Below, piece by piece: positions 15,839 to 22,938 of a DNA stretch of 64,000 bases; position 1 is the stretch's first letter; each line of letters starts with the position of its first letter. This DNA is from Leptolyngbya sp. Cla-17. Lineage in GTDB: Bacteria > Cyanobacteriota > Cyanobacteriia > Leptolyngbyales > Leptolyngbyaceae. Location of the stretch: assembly GCF_016807185.1 (NCBI RefSeq), contig NZ_JAEVYN010000002.1:1048528-1112527 (forward strand), given 5' to 3'. The notes beneath the pieces were generated by a model. The model ran no database searches, was not told where the DNA came from, and saw nothing but the letters and a program-made list of their open reading frames with translations. Made by a program: the position numbers and the translations under genes.

Positions 15839-17347
15839 ATGTGCGACTACCTGCAACAAATTTTGACGGCGCGTGTCTATGATGTCGCCCAGGAAACTGC
15901 ATTGGATTATGCACCTAATCTTTCTAGACGGCTGAACAATCGACTGTTGTTAAAGCGGGAAGATATGCAGTCTGTCTTTTCATTCAAGCTGCGCGGTGCG
16001 TATAACAAAATGGTGAAGTTGCCGCCAGAGGTGCTGGCGAAAGGCGTAATTGCCGCCTCAGCCGGAAACCATGCTCAGGGAGTGGCGTTGGGAGCACGGC
16101 AGTTGGGTACGACAGCGCTGATTGTGATGCCAGTGACCACGCCTCAGGTAAAGATTGATGCAGTCAGGGCTAGGGGAGGCGAGGTGGTGCTGCATGGCAA
16201 TACCTACGATGATGCTTACGCTCATGCACGGCAACTAGAGGCAGAGAAGGGGCTGACCTTTATTCACCCATTTGATGACCCGGATGTGATTGCTGGGCAA
16301 GGCACGATCGGCATGGAGATTTTGCGCCAGTGTCAGCAGCCAATTCATGCGATTTTTGTGGCGATCGGTGGCGGTGGGTTAATCTCTGGCATCGCTGCTT
16401 ACGTGAAACGGATTCGCCCTGAGATCAAAATCATCGGTGTGGAGCCAGTGGATGCGGATGCCATGTCTCAATCGTTAAAAGCGGGACACAGAGTGCGCCT
16501 GTCTCAAGTGGGATTGTTTGCGGATGGGGTCGCAGTGCGAGAGGTGGGAGCGGAAACCTTTCGTTTATGCCAGCAGTATGTGGATGAGGTGATGCTGGTG
16601 GATACGGATGCCACCTGCGCGGCGATTAAAGATGTGTTTGAGGACACGAGATCGATTTTGGAGCCTGCCGGGGCGCTAGCGATCGCCGCTGCTAAAACCT
16701 ACGTCGAGCGTGAACAAATCAGCGGACAAACTTTGATTGCCATTGCCTGCGGTGCCAACATGAACTTCGATCGCCTCCGATTTGTAGCAGAACGGGCAGA
16801 ATTTGGTGAACGTCGAGAGGCGGTGTTTGCCGTTAACATTCCCGAAGCACCGGGTAGTCTGCGTCAGTTTTGCCAATGTTTGGGCGATCGCAACCTGACC
16901 GAATTTAGCTATCGGATTGCGGATCAGCAAGAAGCACATATCTTCGTGGGCGTGAAAATTCAAAACCGTGCTGATGCTGCCGCCATGGTGATCAAATTTG
17001 AAAGCTGTGGCTTCAAAACTATTGACCTCACCGATGATGAACTCACCAAACTGCATCTACGGCACATGGTCGGCGGACATTCTCTGCTTGCCCACAACGA
17101 ATTGCTCTATCGATTTGAGTTTCCCGAACGCCCTGGTGCCTTAATGAAATTTGTTACGAGCATGAGTCCCAACTGGAACATCAGCCTATTTCATTACCGC
17201 AATCACGGCGCAGACTACGGGCGTATCGTTGTTGGAATGCAGGTGCCTCCCCAAGAGATGACAGAATGGCAGGCATTTCTGGAGACGCTGGGTTATCGCT
17301 ACTGGGATGAAAGCCAAAATCCTGCCTACAAGCTATTTTTAGGTTAG
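15839..17347 (+). CDS. ilvA: Biosynthetic threonine ammonia-lyase (threonine dehydratase)
   Basis: Deaminates threonine to 2-oxobutanoate, the committed step to isoleucine. The 502-residue chain has the PLP fold-type II catalytic domain (about 1-320): the PLP lysine in FSFKLRGAYN (K50), SAGNHAQGVALGA, the phosphate-binding GGGGLISG (near 180), and SILEPAGALA. It is followed by two ACT-like regulatory domains (FAVNIPEAPGSLRQFCQCLG and YRFEFPERPGALMKFVTSM), the arrangement of the isoleucine-inhibited long form (about 510 residues). ATG 15839 is used, with no clear ribosome site. It stands alone between a Uma2 remnant and a Uma2 gene, away from other ilv genes. Confidence 0.95.
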   Translation: MCDYLQQILTARVYDVAQETALDYAPNLSRRLNNRLLLKREDMQSVFSFKLRGAYNKMVKLPPEVLAKGVIAASAGNHAQGVALGARQLGTTALIVMPVTTPQVKIDAVRARGGEVVLHGNTYDDAYAHARQLEAEKGLTFIHPFDDPDVIAGQGTIGMEILRQCQQPIHAIFVAIGGGGLISGIAAYVKRIRPEIKIIGVEPVDADAMSQSLKAGHRVRLSQVGLFADGVAVREVGAETFRLCQQYVDEVMLVDTDATCAAIKDVFEDTRSILEPAGALAIAAAKTYVEREQISGQTLIAIACGANMNFDRLRFVAERAEFGERREAVFAVNIPEAPGSLRQFCQCLGDRNLTEFSYRIADQQEAHIFVGVKIQNRADAAAMVIKFESCGFKTIDLTDDELTKLHLRHMVGGHSLLAHNELLYRFEFPERPGALMKFVTSMSPNWNISLFHYRNHGADYGRIVVGMQVPPQEMTEWQAFLETLGYRYWDESQNPAYKLFLG

Positions 17348-17397
17348 ACCGGCTTGTAAAAATTGAGCGATCACTACCCTCTCACTCAGAAGTCACG

Positions 17398-18006
17398 ATG
17401 CAAGTTCAGCAAAAAAAATATACTTCCGAAGAATATTTGATTATGGAAGAAGCCGCTGGGTTTCGCAGCGAATATTGGAATGGAGAAATTGTCCCCATGA
17501 CAGGCGGATCAATCAATCATAATCGGATTGCAGGAACAATCCATGCTTACCTGAAATTTGCAAGGCGCGGCAAAAATTGGGAACCGTTTATCACTGATCT
17601 ACGAGTTTGGATTCCTCGCTACCGACGATATACATATCCTGATGTGTTTGTGATTCAAGCACAGCCAGTGTTCCAGGAAAGACGCACCGATACAGTGATG
17701 AATCCTTGTTTGATTATTGAAGTACTATCAAAGTCAACTCAGGATTATGATAAGACTGATAAATTTCGCGCTTATCGTTCTATTCCTGAATTCCAAGAAT
17801 ATTTATTAGTGAGTCAGTATGAAACCTATGTAGAACATCATACTAAAACTAATGATGGATGGATTTTTAGAGAGTATGAATCGGATTCTGCAATCATTTA
17901 TCTTTCATCAATTGGGGTAGAAATCGCGATCGCTGACATCTATGAAGGAGTCACCTTTGAAAGCGAACCAGAAACCGCAGTTGCACCAGAAAACTTAGAA
18001 CAATAA
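17398..18006 (+). CDS. Uma2 family (DUF820) putative endonuclease
   Basis: A 202-residue PD-(D/E)XK-fold protein of the family expanded massively in cyanobacteria. Visible landmarks are the opening YTSEEYLIMEE, FRSEYWNGEIVPMTGGS, the acidic residue in TYPDVFVI, LIIEVLSKSTQDYDKTDKFRAYRSI (the E-x-L and Lys core) and EYLLVSQ. An acidic tail ends the chain. Its role is unknown; nuclease activity is a fold-based assumption. ATG 17398 is close to ilvA (51 bases), and the hydrolase gene follows 22 bases later, but shared function is unlikely. The gene is more AT-rich than ilvA, as often seen for Uma2 genes, which move and decay readily. Confidence 0.9.
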   Translation: MQVQQKKYTSEEYLIMEEAAGFRSEYWNGEIVPMTGGSINHNRIAGTIHAYLKFARRGKNWEPFITDLRVWIPRYRRYTYPDVFVIQAQPVFQERRTDTVMNPCLIIEVLSKSTQDYDKTDKFRAYRSIPEFQEYLLVSQYETYVEHHTKTNDGWIFREYESDSAIIYLSSIGVEIAIADIYEGVTFESEPETAVAPENLEQ

Positions 18007-18027
18007 TCTGAAGCTTCTCAAGCTAGC

Positions 18028-18867
18028 ATGACTGAAAAACAAATCCAATTCCTTAATTTAGACCTTCTTCAGCCCGCCCCTTCTCAAACAGCAGCTTACT
18101 TAGAACAAGGTCAGGGTACATCAGTGCTAATGCTGCATGGGTTCATGGGCAGCGGCAACTGCTGGCTACCACTGATGGCACATCTGCAAACTCAAATGCA
18201 CTGTGTCGCTCTAGATTTGTTGGGCTTCGGTGACTCTGCCAAACCTGCCATTCAATATGATGTTGCGAAAGAAGTTGAGTTTGTCCGGCAGTTTATCCAG
18301 GCGCGAAATTTGGAGCCATGCTATCTCATAGGGCACTCCTTTGGCGGGTGGGTTGCTGCTGCCTATGCTCTGGCTTATCCTGCTGCCGTCAAAGGATTAA
18401 TTTTGTTAGCTCCAGCAGGAATTCGAGATGACAGCTTTGCTGGACGATATGATCATTTGCGTCCGATTCTTTGGCAAACGCCCCTAGTAGATTGGGTGCT
18501 GAATGGAATCAAGCCTTTTTCAAACTGGTTTGGGCAAAAAGAGACATTAGAAAAAATCGCTTGGATGCGAGGTGAATTGAATAGCCAGCCAGCCGCACGA
18601 TCGTTCTTAGTTGATCGCATTCGCCCTGAAGATGCGATCGATACCGTCGAAAAAGAGATCCATCGCCTCCACACCCCAACTTTGGTGATTACTGGCGATC
18701 GCGATGACACCATACCTCTATGGCACAGTGAAACCTACGCCCGTGAGATTCCCAATGCTCAGTTGGTGATTTTACCCGAAGCGACCCACTCTTTACCCCA
18801 AGATTATGCTGCTGAAGTTGCCGCGCATATTCTTCCGTTTTTGATGGCGCAATCAGTGGAATCTTAA
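18028..18867 (+). CDS. Alpha/beta-fold hydrolase
   Basis: A 279-residue soluble hydrolase. The oxyanion region MLHGFMGSGNCW, DLLGFGDSAKP, the nucleophile elbow GHSFGGW (Ser near 109), the acid in ITGDRDDTIP and the histidine in EATHSLPQD make a complete catalytic triad. A cap domain lies between about 140 and 210. The substrate cannot be named. Family members include MhpC-like C-C hydrolases and MenH; a MenH role would fit the distant men cluster, but the gene is 40 kb away and no specific residue supports it. ATG 18028 is 22 bases after the Uma2 stop. Confidence 0.88.
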   Translation: MTEKQIQFLNLDLLQPAPSQTAAYLEQGQGTSVLMLHGFMGSGNCWLPLMAHLQTQMHCVALDLLGFGDSAKPAIQYDVAKEVEFVRQFIQARNLEPCYLIGHSFGGWVAAAYALAYPAAVKGLILLAPAGIRDDSFAGRYDHLRPILWQTPLVDWVLNGIKPFSNWFGQKETLEKIAWMRGELNSQPAARSFLVDRIRPEDAIDTVEKEIHRLHTPTLVITGDRDDTIPLWHSETYAREIPNAQLVILPEATHSLPQDYAAEVAAHILPFLMAQSVES

Positions 18868-19032
18868 TAACGAGACTGTAATCGGAGTAATCGGATCAGG
18901 GAAGCGATCGCTCAATTATTTTCCAAAAACCTCGAAATCCTTACAATCTATACTTCTCAAGGCATAGTCTCTATTGTTATGATTATTAATATCGATTAAC
19001 ACATCGCAACAAAACAGAGATAGGGAGACATC

Positions 19033-19461
19033 GTGACTGGATTTATCAGAGGTTTATTTTCTAAGCGGCAACCCGATGAAGCTGCTACCCCAAAACCTGA
19101 AAGAGTGAAACCTGAAAAAGCAAAGCCTCTGCCTCAGCGAACTCAGCAAAACTCTGATGCCTATTTCTTGGATGCAGACAGCGCAAGCAGCATGGGCGAT
19201 ATAGACTACATGCGTACTGTGAAAAACATTAAGCGCACCTACGCAAAAACTATCAACGGAGTCGTTCCTGACCTAAACGTAGAAGTCTCCGCAATGACGG
19301 CTAAAAAGCGCAGGCAAATGGAGGCAGCACAATCTTCTTTTGGTGTGGCTCCATCAAATCCCACCCCAACGCCGACTCCAGCGCAAGTGCGCGAACGTCG
19401 CCGTGCAGACTCCAGCATGGATATGTTCCGCAATATGGCAAAGGACATTCGTAAGCCATAA
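19033..19461 (+). CDS. Conserved cyanobacterial hypothetical protein (142 aa)
   Basis: GTG start at 19033 with GGGAGA seven bases upstream. The protein is basic, soluble and probably largely disordered: a Lys/Pro/Glu-rich N-terminus (KPERVKPEKAKPLPQR), then a short ordered-looking core (AYFLDADSASSMGDIDYMRT, KNIKRTYAKTINGVVPDL), and a Pro/Thr linker with a charged end. I recognise the core as similar to proteins common in cyanobacteria but know no function. It stands alone, with a long upstream gap, and ends at a strong bidirectional terminator shared with the helicase gene. Confidence 0.78.
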   Translation: MTGFIRGLFSKRQPDEAATPKPERVKPEKAKPLPQRTQQNSDAYFLDADSASSMGDIDYMRTVKNIKRTYAKTINGVVPDLNVEVSAMTAKKRRQMEAAQSSFGVAPSNPTPTPTPAQVRERRRADSSMDMFRNMAKDIRKP

Positions 19462-19486
19462 AACGCGCTTGAATCAAGTACGTTTC

Positions 19487-19522
19487 AGTAAAAGGGTGGG
19501 CTAGTAAGCCCACCCTTTTACT
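19487..19522. terminator. Bidirectional terminator between convergent genes
   Basis: A perfect 16-bp inverted repeat (19487-19502 with 19507-19522; core AAAAGGGTGGGCT) with a 4-base loop AGTA. A-rich on the left and T-rich on the right, it can end transcripts from both sides. It begins three bases beyond the helicase stop codon. Confidence 0.93.
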
Positions 19523-19524
19523 AT

Positions 19525-20877
19525 TTAGTGCTGTTGCCCACTGGAGAGGCGTGGTGCGGAAGGACGAAGGCTGGGCTTGCTGCTGCCTGCGCCGGTAGTG
19601 TTACGCTTTACGGTTTTTTGGGAGGAAGGCTGAGCTGAGCGAGATTTTGACTGTCCCCCTCTTCCCGGTTGCTGTCGATTTTGGCGACCATTTTGAATCG
19701 GTTCAGGTTTAGCGTGCAGGTCTGGCTCAAACCCAGTTACGATCTCCCTGGGCAATTGTTGCTTAATTAGCTTCTCGATCGCCCCTAGTAATTGATGTTC
19801 ATCTACACAAACTAGAGAGGAGGCTTCGCCATCGGCTCCGGCGCGACCTGTGCGTCCAATGCGATGAATGTAGTCTTCGGGAGAATTGGGTAGCTCGTAA
19901 TTTACCACATGGGGCAAATCGGTAATATCGATACCACGAGCGGCAATATCGGTTGCCACAAGCACTTGCAAGCTTGCATCCTTAAACTTTGCCAGGGCAC
20001 GAGTTCTTGCGGCTTGACTCTTGTTACCATGAATTGCCATTGCGGGGATTCGATCTTCTGTCAACTGCTTCACTAATCGATCAGCGCCGTGCTTAGTGCG
20101 AGTGAACACCAACACCTGAAACCAGTTGTGCTGGCGGATGAGGTTAGTGAGCAACTCACGCTTCCGTTCGCGATCGACGAGATAAACTTTTTGCGCTACT
20201 GTATCGGCTGTAATGTTGCGCCGTTCCATCTCAATCAGGGCTGGCTGATTTAACAGGCTAGAGGCAAACGATTTAATTTCATTAGAAAAAGTTGCCGAGA
20301 ACAACAGATTTTGTCGTTGTTTGGGCAAGAGGGCTAGAATGCGCCGAATGTCACGGATAAAGCCCATGTCCAACATGCGATCGGCTTCATCAAGTACCAA
20401 AATTTCGACCCGCGATAGATCGACGGTGCCCTGCTGCACATGGTCTAGCAATCGCCCTGGCGTGGCAACCAAAATATCTACCCGGCTTCTCAATTGTCGC
20501 ACTTGCGGAGTCATGCCAACGCCGCCAAAAATGGTCATTGAGTTTAGTTTCAAATATTTGCCGTAGGCTCGCACGCTTTCTTCCACCTGAGCGGCAAGTT
20601 CACGGGTCGGGGTCAAAATCAGCGCTCGAACCGGTGGGCGACCGATGGGGGCATTTCTGTTAGTGTTTGCCGATACGCTGTTTGCCGATAATAAGTGCAG
20701 AATGGGTAAGGTAAAGCCAGCCGTTTTGCCCGTGCCTGTTTGGGCACCCGCTAGCAAATCGCCGCCTTCCAATACGATAGGAATCGCCTGCATTTGGATA
20801 GGTGTAGGTGTGGTGTAACCGCGCTCAGTGATAGCACGAACAATCTCATCAGACAAACCAAGAGTGGAAAAGGTCAT
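19525..20877 (-). CDS. DEAD-box RNA helicase (RhlE-like)
   Basis: An ATP-dependent RNA helicase of 450 residues. The motifs are complete and in order: Q-motif (TTPTPIQMQAIP), I (AQTGTGKT), Ia (PTRELAAQV), Ib (ATPGRLLDHV), II (DEAD), III (SAT), IV (LVFTRTK), V (ATDIAARGIDI) and VI (HRIGRTGRAG). After residue 375 comes a basic Gln/Arg/Ser-rich tail suited to nonspecific RNA binding. Helicases of this type are cold- or redox-induced in cyanobacteria (CrhR). The 180-base leader contains two perfect hairpins, suggesting control at the RNA level. ATG 20877 has GGAG five bases upstream. Confidence 0.94.
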   Translation of the reverse strand: MTFSTLGLSDEIVRAITERGYTTPTPIQMQAIPIVLEGGDLLAGAQTGTGKTAGFTLPILHLLSANSVSANTNRNAPIGRPPVRALILTPTRELAAQVEESVRAYGKYLKLNSMTIFGGVGMTPQVRQLRSRVDILVATPGRLLDHVQQGTVDLSRVEILVLDEADRMLDMGFIRDIRRILALLPKQRQNLLFSATFSNEIKSFASSLLNQPALIEMERRNITADTVAQKVYLVDRERKRELLTNLIRQHNWFQVLVFTRTKHGADRLVKQLTEDRIPAMAIHGNKSQAARTRALAKFKDASLQVLVATDIAARGIDITDLPHVVNYELPNSPEDYIHRIGRTGRAGADGEASSLVCVDEHQLLGAIEKLIKQQLPREIVTGFEPDLHAKPEPIQNGRQNRQQPGRGGQSKSRSAQPSSQKTVKRNTTGAGSSKPSLRPSAPRLSSGQQH

Positions 20878-20895
20878 AGAACTCCGCGAGTAAAA

Positions 20896-21014
20896 CCGCC
20901 TACCGCCGTGGGCAGCGTCAGTCTTAGGCGGATAAAAGTGTAAGAAATCTCAATTGACAGCGGTGCAAAGACTGGAAGCGATCGCTGCCCTTGCATTTTA
21001 GCAGGGTTCCAGTC
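20896..21014 (-). promoter_or_regulatory. Structured 5' leader of the DEAD-box helicase gene
   Basis: Two hairpins lie in the leader. The one nearer the start pairs CCGCCTA (20896-20902) with TAGGCGG (20925-20931), perfect 7 bp, about 19 bases from the start codon and just outside the ribosome site. The distal one pairs GACTGGAA (20970-20977) with TTCCAGTC (21007-21014), perfect 8 bp, with a small inner CTGC/GCAG pair. They suit autoregulation or cold sensing; that is inference. Confidence 0.45.
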
Positions 21015-21061
21015 ATTCAGGCAAAGCAAGGTCAACCTTCCATGATTTAGTTGACTATCTA

Positions 21062-21877
21062 CTACTTGGCTAGCATCCACCCTAATCGTGTGGGTTGTTC
21101 ATATACTCGTTTCAAGGTGTTGAGATCTCTTGCAGAAATCTTGGCAGGATTGCGAACCTGGGAAAAATAGAGAGCATCGGTTTGCTGAGGGCTATGCCCC
21201 CAGATACCAAGCGCGTGACCGAGTTCATGACGAGCTGAGGCTTGCAGATACTCTGAGGCTTGATCAGGTCGAATGTACACCGTGACTCGATGGGACAGAA
21301 TTGAGTGGTCCGAGGGCGCAACGGTTGGCTTTTTGGCGTAGAGTTCAAAACGAGTCTCGGCGGAACGGGCACGAAGAATGGGAAGTTTTCGCTGTTCGCC
21401 ATCCTGATTGCTTCGATCAAATCTCAGTGGTAACGGCGATCGCGCAATCCGAATATCCGCATCTCCCGCCTGTTCAACTTGCTTGAGGGGTAAGTAACGA
21501 TGCCACTCTTGCACGGCTTTTTCTACGGCAGTGCCCCAGGTTTTCGCCTGTTTTGCCGTAAATGGATTTGCCTGTTCAGCGACAGTAGGCGGTTCAACAT
21601 AGACTGTCACTGGAAACGTTGACCAAATCAGATAATTTACAACCACAGCCTGAACTTGGTCAAAATAATCGCCTGATTGCTGAGGGTCACGCCACTGAGC
21701 CAGGGTTGGCGGTATGGGATGAATTTGAGCGGCAGGAAGGGTGCCGAGTGCAGCCGACGGTTGGGCAGAGAGTATCGGTTGACCCATAACAACGACAACC
21801 AGTGAAATAACAAAGGCGATCGCCCCACCCAGGAGCGATCGCCCAAACCACACACTTCTTTTCCGATTAGAACCCAT
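21062..21877 (-). CDS. Secreted or anchored zinc metalloprotease (matrixin-like)
   Basis: A 271-residue protein with a basic N-terminus and one hydrophobic segment (about 17-33) acting as signal or anchor. The zinc site is RHELGHALGIWGHS: H217, E218, H221 and a third His at 228. That is one residue later than the classical HExxHxxGxxH metzincin spacing, but the wording is one I associate with cyanobacterial matrixin-like peptidases. The region before it (LSHRVTVYIRPDQASEYLQ) matches the strand that precedes the active helix. Substrate and activity are unknown. The gene lies between the helicase and secG on the same strand without obvious functional ties. Confidence 0.82.
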   Translation of the reverse strand: MGSNRKRSVWFGRSLLGGAIAFVISLVVVVMGQPILSAQPSAALGTLPAAQIHPIPPTLAQWRDPQQSGDYFDQVQAVVVNYLIWSTFPVTVYVEPPTVAEQANPFTAKQAKTWGTAVEKAVQEWHRYLPLKQVEQAGDADIRIARSPLPLRFDRSNQDGEQRKLPILRARSAETRFELYAKKPTVAPSDHSILSHRVTVYIRPDQASEYLQASARHELGHALGIWGHSPQQTDALYFSQVRNPAKISARDLNTLKRVYEQPTRLGWMLAK

Positions 21878-21901
21878 ATCAGCTAGTGCAATTATTAAAC
21901 G

Positions 21902-22135
21902 TTATTGTGGAATCAAATTTGCACTCAAAACTACTGTCAGCCCCATAAAAACCACCGTTAGTACCCAGGTGACGCGGTTCAATGTCAACTCAGCCGTCTT
22001 TGTGCTGTTAAAAAGCTGAGCCTGCCCGCTTAAACCGCCCAAACCGTCTCCCTTGGGGCTATGCAGCAACACCACAATCACCAATCCCAAAGCGGCAATA
22101 ATCCAGAGCGTTTTTAGGACAAGATACAAAGACAT
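21902..22135 (-). CDS. secG: Preprotein translocase subunit SecG
   Basis: A small inner/thylakoid-membrane subunit of the SecYEG channel. The start at ATG 22135 gives 77 residues, the family length, with two transmembrane helices (about 7-25 and 55-72) and the conserved cytosolic loop LLHSPKGDGLGGLSGQAQLF. An upstream in-frame extension to 22396 has no SecG similarity and is not used. It lies 24 bases from the metalloprotease start and is divergent from a small secreted protein gene, so 22136-22401 must hold promoters for both directions. Confidence 0.93.
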   Translation of the reverse strand: MSLYLVLKTLWIIAALGLVIVVLLHSPKGDGLGGLSGQAQLFNSTKTAELTLNRVTWVLTVVFMGLTVVLSANLIPQ

Positions 22136-22401
22136 AGTAAACCCGCGTAAATAATGCTGCTTACCCAGTCTAAAAGCAAATGCCTCATAAAATCCACCAT
22201 TTTCTAGCAAACAAGACACGGGTGAGAACCTACTAAAAAAGGGATGGCAAACAAAATGGCAGTGCTGAAAATCGATACGAGTATGAATGACGCGATCGCA
22301 GCACAAAGCCACATTAGCCAAGCCATTTGTTTCTTCCGGTAGAGCTTCTAACCTAAAAAGGCTTGCCATACTATTGATATCAAGTATTAAAAGCACTGAC
22401 T

Positions 22402-22737
22402 ATGCGGCTAGCAATTGTTTCGCTTGGTACTATCGCGACATTATTCAGTTTGACAACTGCCATTCAAGCTGTGCCTTCGGGTTCTGCAAGTTCCTTAAGT
22501 GGGTTGCAAGAACGTTCCGTTAGACGAACTTCTGCTCCGTCCTCTGTTATCCCACTGGCTAACCAAAAAGTTCAATCGAACTCAGATGTAGTTGGTTTAC
22601 GGTTAAATCCAAATCTCCAGCTACGGGTTTCGCCAGAGCGAGACAAAAATCTGTCAGGTGTTTACCCAGAAGATAGCACTGCCTCAGGTAACCGAATCCA
22701 GTTGCTCTATCGGATTGACCAACTACAGAGTAGATAG
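22402..22737 (+). CDS. Small secreted protein of unknown function (111 aa)
   Basis: A signal peptide is clear (RLAIVSLGTIATLFSLTTAIQA, cleavage near residue 23). The mature 88 residues are Ser/Arg/Gln-rich with no motif I know; a short conserved-looking segment is VGLRLNPNLQLRVSPER. The gene is divergent from secG, with no good ribosome site before ATG 22402. It is probably real because the signal sequence is intact and the frame is the only one open here. Confidence 0.6.
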   Translation: MRLAIVSLGTIATLFSLTTAIQAVPSGSASSLSGLQERSVRRTSAPSSVIPLANQKVQSNSDVVGLRLNPNLQLRVSPERDKNLSGVYPEDSTASGNRIQLLYRIDQLQSR

Positions 22738-22774
22738 GGATGTAAGGCGAAAGGTGGGGAAGTCGAGAAAGTCA

Positions 22775-22810
22775 AAATATATCGCGTCTGAGAAATATAT
22801 CGCCTCTGAG
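22775..22810. repeat. 18-bp tandem duplication upstream of leuS
   Basis: AAATATATCGCGTCTGAG (22775-22792) is followed directly by a copy differing at one base (22793-22810). It lies about 130 bases before the leuS start, in the region expected to hold its promoter or leader. Confidence 0.9.
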
Positions 22811-22938
22811 TGAGAAGGGCGATGATTCCTAAACGCATAAATTAAGCTGATTCCATTGATCGCTCAAACGAATTGCCAATCAATTTGCCCCAACCTTACT
22901 AGAATGAGTTAGGCAAGTTATTGGCAGGAGCTGAGTTT

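Noticed and set aside
18028..18867. Naming the alpha/beta hydrolase as menH
   Set aside because: Triad is generic and the gene is 40 kb from the men cluster; nothing specific supports it.
22136..22396. N-terminal extension of secG
   Set aside because: The extra residues have no SecG character; the family starts at ATG 22135.
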